64,000 nucleotides of DNA from Hevea brasiliensis (lineage: Eukaryota > Streptophyta > Magnoliopsida > Malpighiales > Euphorbiaceae). The stretch spans positions 41,937,593-42,001,592 of the forward strand of contig NC_079496.1 of the NCBI RefSeq assembly GCF_030052815.1, written 5' to 3'. This document shows positions 35,101 to 48,602 of the stretch, in pieces (positions within the stretch are counted from its first letter, which is position 1; each line of letters begins with the position of its first letter). Position numbers and translations under genes: made by a program. Below the pieces are notes generated by a model. The model saw only the letters and a list, made by a program, of their open reading frames with translations. It searched no databases and was not told the DNA's origin.

Positions 35101-36377
35101 TAATTCTCACATACACTTTACACAATAATTTCATACACATATCCTTCATTCCTTAATGCCACAATTCTGCCAACACTCCCATGAATATACACATTTATTC
35201 AAGTGTCCCCAAGGCTGCCAAAATTTGTCCTTCAACATCAAATTGCTCTACAATCCATCAATTCTCATCCAAGTGCCAAAATCACCATATATATGTGAAA
35301 CAATTCATTAGGATATTAATTTACCATGATCAACATTATTTCTCATCAATTATATGCATAATAAATCATCAAATGTGTGACCCCATGGCTGTCCAAAAAT
35401 GGCTATCTCAATAACTATTTAAACTTCAAAATTTCCTTTACAAAACTAACACCCATAACATAAACATAAAGTTTAACAAGGAAATTCTCAAAAATGTAAA
35501 CTTACCTTTGTTTGTAACTTGCTAAACCTTCACCAAACTTCTCAAAATTGGTATCAATATCTTCCTTGTGATGTGTAGACCATTTTTGTGAAGGAACTTA
35601 AAGGATTGGAGTTGAAATGGAGAGTTAAGAAAGCTTGCATGAAAAATGGCTATGGAGTTTCCTCTCACCTCATTCACGGCAATGTTGAATGCAAATGAGG
35701 AAGATGAATTATTCAGCTGCATTTTAAGTGTACACATGTCCCACTATGTGTTTAATTAATTCCCTTAGTGGTCCACTAAAAAATTAAATCATTTTATAAG
35801 TTAAACTTTCACTTAATCCCACATTAACCCATGATTTTAGCTATTTACTTTAGGTACCACCAAATTAATTTTTCATTTCATTTTCTAAGTGTAATATTAT
35901 TTATTTTTAATGGACATTTAGGTCAAAAGACAATTCGGGATGTCAAATGACCATAATGCCTGTTAGATTCACGTTCGATTTTTCGGTATTACCGGGTTTT
36001 GTCTGTTTTTCGATTTCTCACTTTTCTTTGTACTATTTATTTAATTTTTCTTTGATATTTCTAATGAGATTTATTCTTCAACAAGGGTCTATTTATGTCC
36101 TAAAAATGTTTTCCAGGGTTTCCATGATCCGAGGAGCTAGTCAACGGTCCACGCCGTGACTTCGGTCATGATCACCATCGCTAGGGTTCTACCGCTTAAC
36201 TTGGTTACATTTTTTTGCTATGATTTTTCCTTTGTTTTTCTTGCATTTTCTTTTCTTGTATTTCATTATTTTATGTCTCCTCACTCATATCAAGGTGTAG
36301 TTCTAGGCATCCTAGCTGTTCGGACAGCACTGGTCACCGGAACAGCAGAACGCACTACCGAACTTAGGGGTGTTACA
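32194..36377 (-). repeat. Right LTR of chromovirus B (5' LTR in element sense)
   Basis: It is almost identical to 25058-29241 over long runs. Mismatches form clusters at CTG/CAG/CG sites (for example 32380-32415, 32730-32840, 34015-34145, 35960). The 19-base minisatellite is at 33092-33251, the donor-like site at 35501-35510 and the 5S-like module near 36148-36201. It is inserted in element C. Confidence 0.94.
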
Positions 36378-36382
36378 AAACT

Positions 36383-37449
36383 CAAAAAACAAAGCTACAA
36401 AAAATTACACGGAGTACCTGTGCAATACTCAGCACATGTGATGTCCCCAGACAACAATTCTAACTTGACTTTTCTTCCTTCTAACTCGACCCAGATGGAC
36501 TTCTAAGACTTTTAGGACTTTGAAATAAGGGCTTTTACACCAAATATAAATATAATAAGTAAGGATTTGAGGGAAAAAGAACGAATTTACATTCAAGAGA
36601 CTTCAAGAGAGGCGAAGGAGAAACAGATCTGCAAGATTACTAAAAATGATTTTCAGCTGAAATTCTAATAGTCCAAGGCTATAATTCTCCATCTGGGTTC
36701 TTTCACTCTATTTTATTCTCATATTTTTTCTTTTATTTTATAAACTTAATTGTAAAACTCACAATGTGTGATTAGTTTCTTTTATTCTAGGGTTAGGGAT
36801 GTAATGCTTTCAATTCAGTTATGGATTTGATTTAATTTTAGTTAATAAATTGGTTATTTTGTTTTTTTTATTCAACTTCTTGTGTTGTTAATGCATGCTA
36901 CATGTTAGTACCCACCTAGTATTAATTCTAGATAATAATTGAAGACTGAAAGGTGAAGATTAATATTGGAATAATATGATTTTGAACTTAGGTTCTTGAT
37001 CTAGATATAGGCTAAAATTTTATGTGGATCTAACAATTAATCAAAGAACATAATGAGTTTTTATTAATTTAATCGTCACAAAAGTAGAGTTTGTATTAAT
37101 TAAAATACACCTTAAGTGCCTTGAGAGAGGATTTAAGATAACTTAGGATTAATTTCCTTCAAAGTTATAATCTTCCACTTATTGAATAAATTAGATTGAA
37201 TCTGTAATTAATTGAAGTATGAACCTCTAGCTCTAGAATATTTTTATTAATTGATATTCAAGTTTAGTTAATTGCTTTAGAATTAATTCATTTAATTTAG
37301 ATTTAATTACTACCTTTTTACAACTCACTCGTCTAGATAATTAAAATCACAATAGTTTTGTACTCAATATGGTCCTTATAGGAATGATACTCTGCTTACT
37401 TCTTTATTACTTGTTAACGATCCGTACACTTGTTAGATTTTATACAACA
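36383..37449 (+). repeat. Right LTR of element C, second part
   Basis: It continues the LTR broken at 25057 and aligns with 21640-22712. It ends near ttatacaaca. Removing B gives a right LTR of about 1.36 kb. Flanking target duplication cannot be tested because the left end of C is lost. Confidence 0.7.
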
Positions 37450-37776
37450 TTCAGCCCCTTTCGTCCACATTAGTAGCAATTTAATAGAGATTAAATGGAA
37501 AGTCATCTTTTGCTAACAGTGCAAAACCTAAATATACTACTTTATCACGAACTAAATCACAGATTCTGAAGTGAAAATTAGTAAAACTACAGAATATTTT
37601 TTTTATATAATTTTCCCTTTATTTTATCTTAATTTAAAAAAATAAATTTTAATTCATTTGGAATTAGAATTAACAAAAATTAGAATCAGATAAAACCTTA
37701 AATTACTACTTAACCTAGAGCAAAATTAAAACTCGAAATCATCGAAAATTAGAGCCCCTCTTAATATTCATCATTA

Positions 37777-37777
<1 letters not shown>

Positions 37778-37811
<34 letters not shown>
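37778..37811. repeat. (ATT)n microsatellite
   Basis: About eleven uninterrupted ATT units. Confidence 0.95.
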
Positions 37812-37813
<2 letters not shown>

Positions 37814-37936
37814 AATGTATGAAGGAGGGAAACATTGGGATTGGCTAAAATACCATAACAATTTAATATTATTATCATAAAGGATTAAATTTAATTGGTT
37901 ACTATAATTTTTTATTAATATTTTTCAACAATTCTA

Positions 37937-37940
<4 letters not shown>

Positions 37941-37968
<28 letters not shown>
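37941..37968. repeat. (TA)n microsatellite
   Basis: Fourteen TA units in AT-rich intergenic DNA. Confidence 0.95.
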
Positions 37969-37971
<3 letters not shown>

Positions 37972-39441
37972 CAAAAATTAATAAAAGTTCAAATTCTACG
38001 TATATTGCCTGTATACAAAAATAGTAAACTTTAATTTACTATTTGCCATATTCTTTTTTTCTAATAAACGATTGCTTAATAAATTAGTATTTTATTAAAA
38101 TTCTTTTTTAACAAATTCTAATTAAAATTTTTTGTACCGTTAATTATTATAAAAGTTAATTGATCATTCATAATAATTATTATTATATTTATTATTTAAT
38201 ATTAATTATTTACAATAATAATTATTATATTTGTTTGTGCAAATTAATTTGTGATTGGAAATTACATCAGAAAATTATGAATGGCAAAATATTCATATGT
38301 AAAATTATAATATAGTTATAATTTTAATATAATTATAATTTAAAATTTAAAAGTTTAAAATTTAATATAACACATTGATGATAAAAAAAATTAAATAAAT
38401 TATGTATATATTACAAAATTAAATTGGCATATAATTATAGAATATTAGAATTCTTATTTCAGTTTGATAATTTCTCTTAAATTACAAAACATAATTTAAT
38501 TAAGGATATAAAAATTTTAATTTAATAAATATTTTATAATTTTTAATTTAATAAATATTTTTACTTGTAAAATTAATTAAATTAACATTAATATTACTAT
38601 TACTTTAATTTAAAGAATAAAATTTAATATTTAATATTTATATCTAAATTATAAAGAGAATAATTGAAAATGCGTAAAGATAAAATTATTATTGTTATTA
38701 TTATGAGATAGAGTTTTTAGCTAAAAATTGTTTTTAATTTTCATTATAAAATTTAATATTTTAAAGTACTATAATTTTTAAAATTGTTATATTTAATGAA
38801 CTATTTTTTTAATTAAGTGATATTAATCTAATACAATACATTAAAATTTTTTTAAAAAATTATATGTGAATAAAATTAAATTACAAATACTAATAATGAA
38901 TATAAATTATGTGCGTACGTTAAATAAAAAAACTAGTTATGTACAAATATAAAAAGGAGGTGGAATATTTATTTTGCGGAAAATACTCATTGTAATTTAT
39001 AACATGACAATAAAAGACAATTTAATTGACTATTAAAAATTAATTTATTGTAATTTATTTTACATTTTTAATATTTAAATTAATTTTAAAGTTTATATAA
39101 ATTTAAAATTCTGAATTCAATTTGTACTTAATTCTATTTAATTAAGTTTTTTATTATAATTAAAAATAACATTTCGTAAAAATTAACTAAGATTAGAAAT
39201 TTATTTTTTTAAGTTCTTTTTCAATTTAGTTGTTTTTGCTTAAAAATTAAATAAAAAATCAGAAATTCACTTTTGTTAAAAAAAATTGATCAATTTTTTT
39301 TTAAAAAAATTAAATAAAAGAATAAAAAATTTATTTTTTTAACTTTTATGTTTCTAAAAAGATCGATGAATATTAAATTTAAATTTAAAATGATTTTAAT
39401 TTTATTTTTAATAACTTTTTTATGGCTAATTTTTTATTAGT

Positions 39442-39509
39442 TATCAAAATATATTACTTTACCTAATATATGAATGATAATATATTAGGTAAAGTAATAT
39501 ATTTTGATA
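39442..39509. repeat. Perfect 30-base inverted repeat with 8-base loop
   Basis: The arm at 39442-39471 is the exact reverse complement of 39480-39509, with loop gaatgata. The arm contains tactttacctaatata, so it is not a simple AT dinucleotide run. RNA from it would form a 30-pair stem. It could be a small MITE end pair, a foldback or a palindrome from replication; the sequence does not decide. Confidence 0.9.
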
Positions 39510-42500
39510 TATATATATATAAAGAGGGATATTGACATTGTAAAGGACCTTTCATTGATTATATATTTATAGTTTTATATATATTTTTTTAATTTTTAAT
39601 TTTAGAGTTTAAAAAAAAATACTTTTAACTAACAAATAAGAAGAGTTTGGATAATAATGTACTCTTGAAGCTTGGAGAATTAATTATAATATAATTTGTA
39701 TGTTAATAAAACTTATCGTTTTATAATAAATATATCATCTTTGTTTCTGGGAGTATAAGGCGCATAATGTACAAGCACTGCATGAAAGAAAACACAAAAA
39801 CTAAGTCTGGCCTTTTTAAAATCTGAGTACAATTTCTTTTATTTGCTTGTAGACTTCAGGTAAATATAGCTAAACCCTTCCCACTGCAATTTTGATCTTA
39901 ACATTTGTTTCCATAATCGTTTTTTGTTAGTATTGAGACGTGAATTTAGTGTAATCAAGAAATGAGCAAATTATAGCTATGCCTTAGTGAATTTCACAAA
40001 TGCAGTTGCTGCTTTAAGGTTTTGTAAGTCCTTTAACAAATATGAATAATGGGAAGTTTTTGTAATATATATATATATATGAAATTTTCTATGTATAATT
40101 TTTGTTTATGTCCAAACTTTTGGAATTGTTTTCCATTTATCTTTTTTTTTATTTTTTTAATTAATGTTGCTTAATTTTTTAAAATTGGCCTTAGAGGAAG
40201 AAGGCTGTAAAAAATAAAATTAAAAACGTTTTAAGTTTCAATTGGATACTCATTAATTTTTTTTTAATGTTTGGATATTCATTAATTCTTTTCATGTTTT
40301 TATATTTATTATTTTTAAAAAAAAATAAAATTTATGAAAAAAAAGTAAATTTCTGATTTTTTTTTCATAAGAATCGATCAAATTTTTAAAAATATGTGAA
40401 TTTCAGATTTTTTTGCTAATTTTTATTTTTATAAAAATCGATTTGAATTTCTTAAAAACATGAAATAAAATGATCTTTAAATAAAAACATAAATTCCTGA
40501 TTTTAATTATTTTTTTATAAAATTTTATTTGAATTATAATATAAAAGCTTAATTAAAAAGAATTTAAATACAAGCAAGATTAGGAATTTTACTTTTGTGT
40601 AAATTTTAAAATAATTAAATAATAAAAAATTAAAATAAATGAATTTTTAATAGTCAATTCATTTAATCTTTTTTTTTTTAGATAGGTTTATTAACTTAAT
40701 CATAATAATAAGTTTTTATGTACAAAAATGATAAAAAAAATTATCGAATAAAAATTCGTTTAATTATAAAATTTAAATTATGTTTATTTAACAATATAGT
40801 AAATGGGTTTTTAAATTAGAAATTGAATTAAAAAGGATTTTTTTTAAGCAAATTTTTTTCTACATAAATTAAAGTTCAAAAGATTTCCTAGGCAAAGTAG
40901 AAAAATAAATCCAAGCCACACATCATACTAATCAATTTCTTAGCAAGTTTAACTATTTTCGTTTTACTTTTTTAACTTTTTCTTTTTTTTAATTTATTTT
41001 AAACTTAAACTTTGAAATTTATAAATATTTAATTATTTACAAAAAATTTGTTTTAAGAAAAAATAAATAATTATATGTTTATGATTATTAGTATAAAAAA
41101 ACTTTTAGCTTTTTTTAAATTTAATATTTTATAATATATTTATATTACTTTTCGTATTATAATAGAAATATATTAAAAAACAAATTTCTATCTTTATTTT
41201 TTAAAAAATATAAGATATTTTATTTAAAGTATATTGATTTTTAATCACTAATTTTTCTAATCATTACATTCACTATCTTAACTATATTCTTTATGTTATT
41301 AATTTAATTTTTTATATATAGTAAATTATTTCTTAATTAATAATTCATTATAAAAAAAAAGTAGGCAGATAAAACTTTAGACTATAATATAATCCACTAA
41401 TTTAATTTTTATAATTAAAACAATTATAAAAAAAATAAAACATTTGATAAAAAATAAAGAAACCGTAAACTAATAGCTTCATTCCTTATACTGTTTATAA
41501 AAGCAACATAATATATACGTACAAGGAGATGATTTAATCCTAAACTCTCTCTATATATATAAATATAAAAATTTATAATTAAATTAATATTATAAGTTAA
41601 TAATATAACACATAATTTTATAAAAATATGATTCAATAAAATTATAATAATTCTTAAATTAGTAAATATTTTATTTATATATTTAATTAAAATAATATTA
41701 AAATTATTATTTTATTTTAAATAATTAAATATAATATTATAATAATACTGTATTATATATAAAAAAATTAAACGATAACTTACAATACGATTTAAAAAAA
41801 ATAATTATTATAAAAGGTCAAAAGAGTTTAAACCACTTTTATTTAATTTGGGAATTTAGTCTTATATAAAAAGAAATCATTTTTTGTGTTAATTATTTAT
41901 AATAATTTTGTTTAGTGGCTGTCAGAACATGGGGTAAATTAAATCAAATCAAACCTAATCCAGAGTGAAAAATATTAGGTCAACATTTTGACTGTAAAAA
42001 AGTCATGTGCAGTATATTCCGCAGCATACAAATCTGACGTTCGAATTATTAATTCCTAGAGCCTAAAATGAGAACATGCTTCTTGTACATGTACCTTTAC
42101 ATTTGTACTTTATTTTATTGTTTCTATGTGTCTTTATGAGAGAGAGAAAAAACGAGATTTTCTTTTTATCCACAAAAGATATATTTTTTAATAATTGAGA
42201 AATGTGTCCACTTGAGATTTGTGTATACTATGTATCTGCACTACTGCTAAAACAAAACTAAATTAATTTTATTAATATATCACTTCTGAAAATTTTCAAA
42301 TTATATAATAATGCGCCTTATTTTTTCAAAATTATGATAATTATAAATTTTTTTCTGTAAATTTTATAATATGCACTATTTTTCATGATTAAAATTAATA
42401 ATTTAACTTTGATGATTTGTAAAAGAAAAAAAATCCAAATTTTATTTTTTCCAATAAAATTATAAATCTTCATTATATTTTAATTATTCAATTTTCAGAT

Positions 42501-43180
42501 CAGATTATATTCTAATATTTGATTATATTTTAAAATATTATTATATTTAATTTTAATTATTTAATTTTACGCTTTCTTACAAATAGTGCTAATAATATGA
42601 AGTTTTTATGAATTTTCAATGCGATTTCAAAAATTTAGGTTTCGTTGGTTTAAAAAAAAAATTATACATTGTTCTTTTTAAAAATATCCCAAATACTAAA
42701 AATGTCAACAATATTTTTAGAGAAATATTTTTTTTCAAAACAAACAGTCCAAATATTGACCAAACATCATGTCGTTTAACAAAATGACTATGTGTATATA
42801 CTAAATTTCTACAATTCACTATATATTGTGTTTATAAATTAAATTAAGCCGTGAAATTAAAGAAAGTGATGGTGGAAAGCATTGGAGAGGATCAGAGGAA
42901 GACTGAAGGAGAGGAGTAAAAAAGAAAAGACGAGGTAGCAGCTAGGGTTAACAAAAGTGAAAAGAAGAATATTTAGTATAATTTCAATGGTTTAGATTTG
43001 TCATCAATTATGTGTATATAATATATTTCGGTTTGCTTCAATTTATTTTGAATTTTTTTTTAAATTAAACGCAATCAATTAATTAAAATTTTAAAAATTT
43101 TATAAATAGAATCAAATAGTTAAATAAATCAAATCAAAAATTTAAATTAATTTGATTTTCATCAGTTATTTTGATTTAAA

Positions 43181-43184
<4 letters not shown>

Positions 43185-43227
<43 letters not shown>
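43185..43227. repeat. (AT)n microsatellite
   Basis: A 43-base AT run. Confidence 0.95.
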
Positions 43228-43230
<3 letters not shown>

Positions 43231-45105
43231 TTTTTAATCAAATTTAATACATGGCTTTATTATTAATTGACACTTGACATAATTAATATTAATAATTTTA
43301 TTTAAAAATTTCATTTCAATTTATCTTTTTCTAATTATAAATTTAATTATTAGTATTAGATAATAATTAACCAAATAATTTTATCTTAAAATATATAATT
43401 TTTTTTTAAAATTTGAAATATATGATAAAATTAAATAGAATATGTTTAATATAAATATAATTTCAATTTATTTTAAACATATATATCATATATTTTTTAA
43501 AAAATATTAATGATTTATTTTATAGAGAGTGCATATAAGATATAATCAATATGAATAAAAGTTATACTTGTTTCGTATTTCAAAAGTTTTCAAATTTTGA
43601 CAATCTTTTAATATGTATAAATACACATAAAACAAATATTAATGCAATATCAAATAAATATTTTATAAAAAAAAGTCTGATACAAATACTTCATTAAAAA
43701 TAAAATATGAGTATTTCATAATTTTTAATACCTGAATATACATATATTAAAAAGATGGGCCTATAGACATAATTAAAAAATAATAATTGTTATTTTAACT
43801 TATTTTTTCTTAATTATAAATTTATTAGTATTATATAATGCTTAACTTAATAATTTTATCTTCATTGAGTTTAAAATTTCAATTAATTTATTTTTCATTA
43901 TGAATTTAATATTTGCCATGCCTATTATTAAAACTAAGAATTGAAAATATAATATATTAAGAATCCATTTTAAAATATTAAATTTATATGACAACTTTAA
44001 CTTTATTTCCATATGACTATTCAAAATAATTTATCAGTTATTTTAGTAAATTATTTTTTTTAGAGATATTCAATCTTTAATTATATTTTTATTTAAAATA
44101 TTCACATTTTTTCCCATTCTCTTAGGTGTATTAAAAGATTTTTTTACTAATTATCTTTTAAGTTAAGAATTACAATTTTAATTTTTAAGAATATTTGTTT
44201 ATAGAATTTCTTCTATATTTATTTTAATTCAATAAATTATTTTAATTTAAACTAAATACTACTGAATCAATATATTGGTATATAAATTAATATAAAAACT
44301 AAATTTTTTGTCAAAATAAATTATTTAATCGATTGAAATTTGCTTAATTTAGGTTAAATACAAATTAAAAATCAAAAACCTTACTGGGTAACACGTGGGT
44401 AGATGACTAGTTGAATTCTATTCATAGAAATGTTGATTCATCTTTGATAATAAATAAATACTAAAAAAGTGAACTAAAGTATTTAATAAACCTCTAAAAA
44501 TATAATTGATAATTGATATAATATCTATTAATTATAATTTAAATCAGCTCTATTTTTAGAATTGTTTCTTATCAACTATTAACCGATTTAATTTTTTTTT
44601 TTTTAATTTAGACTACATTATCTTTTTAAAAAATTTAATAAAATTTATAATAAATAATAAATAAATATAAAAATATTTTAAAATATAATATTTATAATGT
44701 TCATTCTTATATTTACTAAAAAAAAATTATATTTTAATATGTTGAATTCTAAATTAGTAATTATATGCCCATTTTAATAGTAAAAAAATAATAATACAGT
44801 ATATAATTATTAGTCATTTAACATATAATTATAACAATTAAAAATAATTTTATCAAACGCTGATAATATCAATTACAATCAGTTATTAATTATTAATTAT
44901 TAATTATCAATAACAATCAATAACAACTATAAGTTATTGACTATTAGTTATATTAATCATTACGTAATTAGACCAAACAGACTTTTAAATAGAGAGGCAT
45001 TAAAGCTATTGTTTTTCTTTTTTGATAGTTGCAACATATGCACGAAAAAAAGTGCAGAAACATGGCAATTCTCCCAGCTCTAGCTTTCAACTAGTAGCTA
45101 TATAA

Positions 45106-45733
45106 GCCCCGGACGGAGCCAAAAATTTATGTTTGGAGAGCCAAAAATAAAAAATGAAAATAAGTTAAATGAAATATTTACAAAAATATGAATGACTAAT
45201 ATTATTTGTTTTGTAAAAAATAATTTATATGTAGAAAATATTTTTTGTGAAAATTATTTTTGAAAAAAGTATTTTTCATGAAAATATTTTTTATTATTTA
45301 ATTATAATATTAAATTAATGATATGTGTTTATGTGAGGCATGTAACACATTTTTAATAAGATTGTCAACATTCATAAAATGATTTTCTTTTAAAAAAAAC
45401 AAATCATTTTACTTAAAAATTATTTAATTTTTTTTATTAGTAAAACATTTTTTATTGGTCATTTCTTAAGTGTTTTAAATGCTAGAAAATATAAAAGATA
45501 TTTTCTTATAAAATATTTTTCGAAAACAAAAGGAGTGAAAAATAAAAATATAAAATATTAAGAAATCACAATCAAATAATATAAAAATTACGAATAAAAT
45601 TTATATAAAAATGCAATGATTTAAAAAATAAAATGTTAAAGGAACAAATAGTATTTTTTTAAAAAAAATACACTAAAGCTTATAGATAAATATTAATTTT
45701 AAAATTTTTTTTGCAGGGACAAATATTAAATTT

Positions 45734-45797
<64 letters not shown>

Positions 45798-45851
45798 TGA
45801 AAATTTAATTTTAAAAAGTGGGGCCCTAAGCTCAGAATAGTTCCGCCTCTG
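45106..45851. mobile_element. Possible degenerate hAT-like non-autonomous element
   Basis: The left edge reads cccggacggagccaaaaattt and the right edge agttccgcctctg. The two are imperfect inverted repeats of the GGCGGAGCC...GGCTCCGCC type common at ends of plant hAT-like elements. The interior has no coding frame and holds a 58-base (AT)n run. No convincing target duplication is visible, so the call is tentative. Confidence 0.35.
45738..45795. repeat. (AT)n microsatellite
   Basis: About 29 AT units, the longest in the window. Confidence 0.95.
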
Positions 45852-46092
45852 TGCAAAGCCACCTACATGCGGTTACGATGGGTATACTTCATGGAGAGGT
45901 TACAATCTCCTCCAACGTCCAGCCATTTTGAGTCTAAGGGAAGCAACTTCCCTTCAACGATAGGATGTTGAAAGGCCTTCAGCTTGAAACATGGGCCTGG
46001 CCCAATTATGGCTGGACTAGCCATTATTTCCTTCAGCTATCTAATCTAATGCCCGTGTAATAAGGAGATTCCCTTATTCGAATACTATGAGA

Positions 46093-46229
46093 AATTATTA
46101 GGTGCACCCGATGTATATACACCATTTTTCATAATAATGTGAGACTCACTTTTTATATTATAAAGAGGACTCACTTTTTTGTGAGAGATGGAGCACTATT
46201 TTTTAATGCTCCCGGTGTATCTAATAATT
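46093..46229. mobile_element. MITE-like element, 137 bases
   Basis: Terminal inverted repeats aattattaggtgcacc (46093-46108) and ggtgtatctaataatt (46214-46229) match at 14 of 16 positions. Between them lies a GTGAGACTCACTTTT-type palindromic core. The size, AT-rich flanks and lack of coding sequence fit a miniature inverted-repeat transposable element. Superfamily is not clear. Confidence 0.6.
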
Positions 46230-48549
46230 AGCTGAATAATAGTTGTCATCCTAGTATTTGGATGAGAAAAATTTAATAATGTTTAAATAATTTACCTTAA
46301 AATTATATAAAAACATCATAATTATATAATAAAATATAAACTATTACAATTTATTATTGTTTATCATAATTGAAACTTTCATTATTTATTATCCAAAAGA
46401 GAATATTAGCATTCAAACAATTAGTACTAATTAATCTCATGAAATTCACATTTTATTCTAAATAGTTAAATGTGCAATTGATAGGTGGGGTGTAAACGAA
46501 TTGAGTCAAGCCAAGTTGAGTCAAACTCGAATGCAAACTTGATAAACTTGAGCTTGAGTTCGATAAACTCGTGTTTCTATTAAATTAGACTTGAGTTGAG
46601 TTTTAATTTATGTAGGCTTGACTCGTATAAGTATTAAATTAGACTTGAGCTCTAGCTTGAGTCGATTCGAGCTTTAACATTAAAATTCGAATTCGACTCA
46701 TTTGAAATATGTTAAATTTGAGTTCAATTTGAATTTAATTTATTTTAAGTTTGTTTATTATATTAATGAGCCAAACTCGAGTTCTGTTCATGTCAAGCTC
46801 ACAAGTTTATTAAAGTGAACTCTAATGCAAGCTCGATAAACTCGAGATTGAGTTTGATAAATTCGATCTCAAATTTAATAAGCTCGAGCTGGAGCTCGAA
46901 CTCAATAAATATACTATAAATTTATATAATATTATAAAATTTTATATTCAATGCATATATTTACTATGCAAATTTTATTTTTCATATACAGATTAACTTA
47001 ATTTTTTAAAAAGATTAAATTACAAATAAATATATTTTATATATTGATTATATTTTAATTTTAAATAATATATTATTTTTAGAAGAAATTTAATATATTT
47101 ACTAAACAAATAAATACAATTACTAATATAAATATTTTTATAAACAAGTTTATAAACGAGCTGGAACATGAGTTTATTTACAAGCTTATTCACAAGTTCA
47201 ATTAAATGAATTAGTTTACGTGTCACACCCTACCCCTCTGTAAGACGTAACATGATCCCGTAGTATATCTAATGAATTACCAAACCCCGTCTATTGATAA
47301 CCCATTAAATACACTACAAGGGATTTTAAATATTTTCTTACTTCTTTTTACAGTGGTGAGCACTATTTACAGGTGTTAAAAATTTTTTAACTGAAGTGAA
47401 ACCAGATAACACATTTAAAGTATTAATAATTTCTATAAAAAAATTTTGGCAGAGTGCCATTTGTATTTTGAATAAAACAATTCTTCAAAAACCTATAAAA
47501 AGTACTTCCAATATTTTGTTCAATCCCCAAACTCTAATATCCAATCAACACAGTAATATTGTCATGCCAAGTGTGAATCAAAACAATTATAAATCACAAT
47601 ATTTAAATATTTCATACAAATCACAAATTATATTTTATCTCAAAATTTCCATTTGCAAAGTAGGCAACACAATAATTTCCAAATAAAATTCTCAAGTCAA
47701 AACAATAAAAAATTATTCATAACTCAATTCTCCAAATAAATTTTCTAGTAAAAGCAGTGAATATAAAAAGTATTGTGCACAGACCTCTGATATATGCCTC
47801 TTGGCCCTGACTTAGTGTTCCTTACGCTTCTCAATATCCTTTTCAACTGAAACACACAATTTAAAGTGTTTTAGTACTCAATGAATTTGTTTCTAACAAT
47901 AAAATTCAATATTTAAATTTTCTTGGTACTATTCCCTTCAATTCATTTCATTAGTCAACCTATAATGTTGACCCTTGATGCACTCTAAGTGAATTAGGTT
48001 TAATATTACCAATATGTCATATTTTATAGCCTTTTAGTATTGGTACATGTTACCAAATTCATTTTCAAGTATATTGCATTTTATTGTAATTTGCCGGATT
48101 TCGGTATACTAATTTGACCTAGTCGGATGACTTAGTTCCCTTGGTTTTCGAGTTTCGGTCCAAACTACAAACTTGTAGGTCTATGTCTTATTGCATGCGG
48201 GGTAAAATTTCAGGTCATTTTGAGTTGTGTAGACCAAGTTATGGTCAATTTATCAATGCTAGACAGAATGCACTAAAATGGTAACTTTAGGTCATTTTTA
48301 GGTCACTTTTGGTTCGGCCAGTTTTGGTACCTGAACTTGTGCAAGCTATTTGGCTTGGTTCTGGCTATTTCTGTGTAACACCCCTATGTTCGGTAGTGCG
48401 TTCTACTGTTCTGGTGACAGTGTCTATTCGGACAGCTAGGATGCCTAGAACTACACTTAGATATGGGTGAGGAGACATAAAATAATGAAATACAAGAAAA
48501 GAAAATATAAGAAAAACAAAGAAAAAATAATAGCAATGAAATGTAACCA

Positions 48550-48602
48550 AGTTAAACGAGCCGAAAACTATAGCGATGGGTGACCGCACCGGAAAGTTGC
48601 GG
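48550..48602 (+). other. 5S-like module in LTR E
   Basis: agttaaacgagcc is followed after a short gap by gatgggtgacc and ggaaagt. The same words in the same order occur in 5S rRNA (agttaagcgtgc, gatgggtgacc, gggaagt), with the spacing about seven bases shorter. Equivalents: 56129-56180 (G), 58242-58291 (H), and on the minus strand 3462-3511, 20910-20958, 29028-29072, 36148-36201 and 53708-53756. Confidence 0.5.

Larger units (their letters stand above)
25058..36377 (-). mobile_element. Chromovirus B: complete non-autonomous Ty3/gypsy element
   Basis: Two LTRs, each 4184 bases by my boundaries, flank a 2952-base interior, with exact target duplication aaact at 25053-25057 and 36378-36382. A tRNA-Met primer site lies beside the right LTR and a strong polypurine tract beside the left, so the coding strand is minus. 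The interior encodes pieces of gag, integrase and a chromodomain; protease, reverse transcriptase and RNase H are absent. The chromodomain and double zinc knuckle place it in the Tekay/Del-like chromoviruses. It is inserted in the older element C. Confidence 0.93.
37450..45105. other. AT-rich intergenic DNA, no gene seen
   Basis: About 7.6 kb with long runs of A and T. The few open frames over 60 codons show no family resemblance and have the low-complexity look of AT-rich noncoding DNA. Less AT-rich islands occur near 39740-39900, 41930-42120 and 42850-42960; they may be remnants of genes or old elements but I could not identify them. Confidence 0.75.

Noticed and set aside
39740..39900. Less AT-rich island that might be the edge of a host gene
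   Set aside because: No frame, splice pattern or protein resemblance could be supported.
44870..44995. MITE ending in accaaacagac
   Set aside because: The right edge resembles a common MITE terminus, but I could not find the matching left inverted repeat or a target duplication.
45680..45862. A 60-codon frame with a long Tyr-Ile run
   Set aside because: It is a translation of the (AT)n microsatellite.
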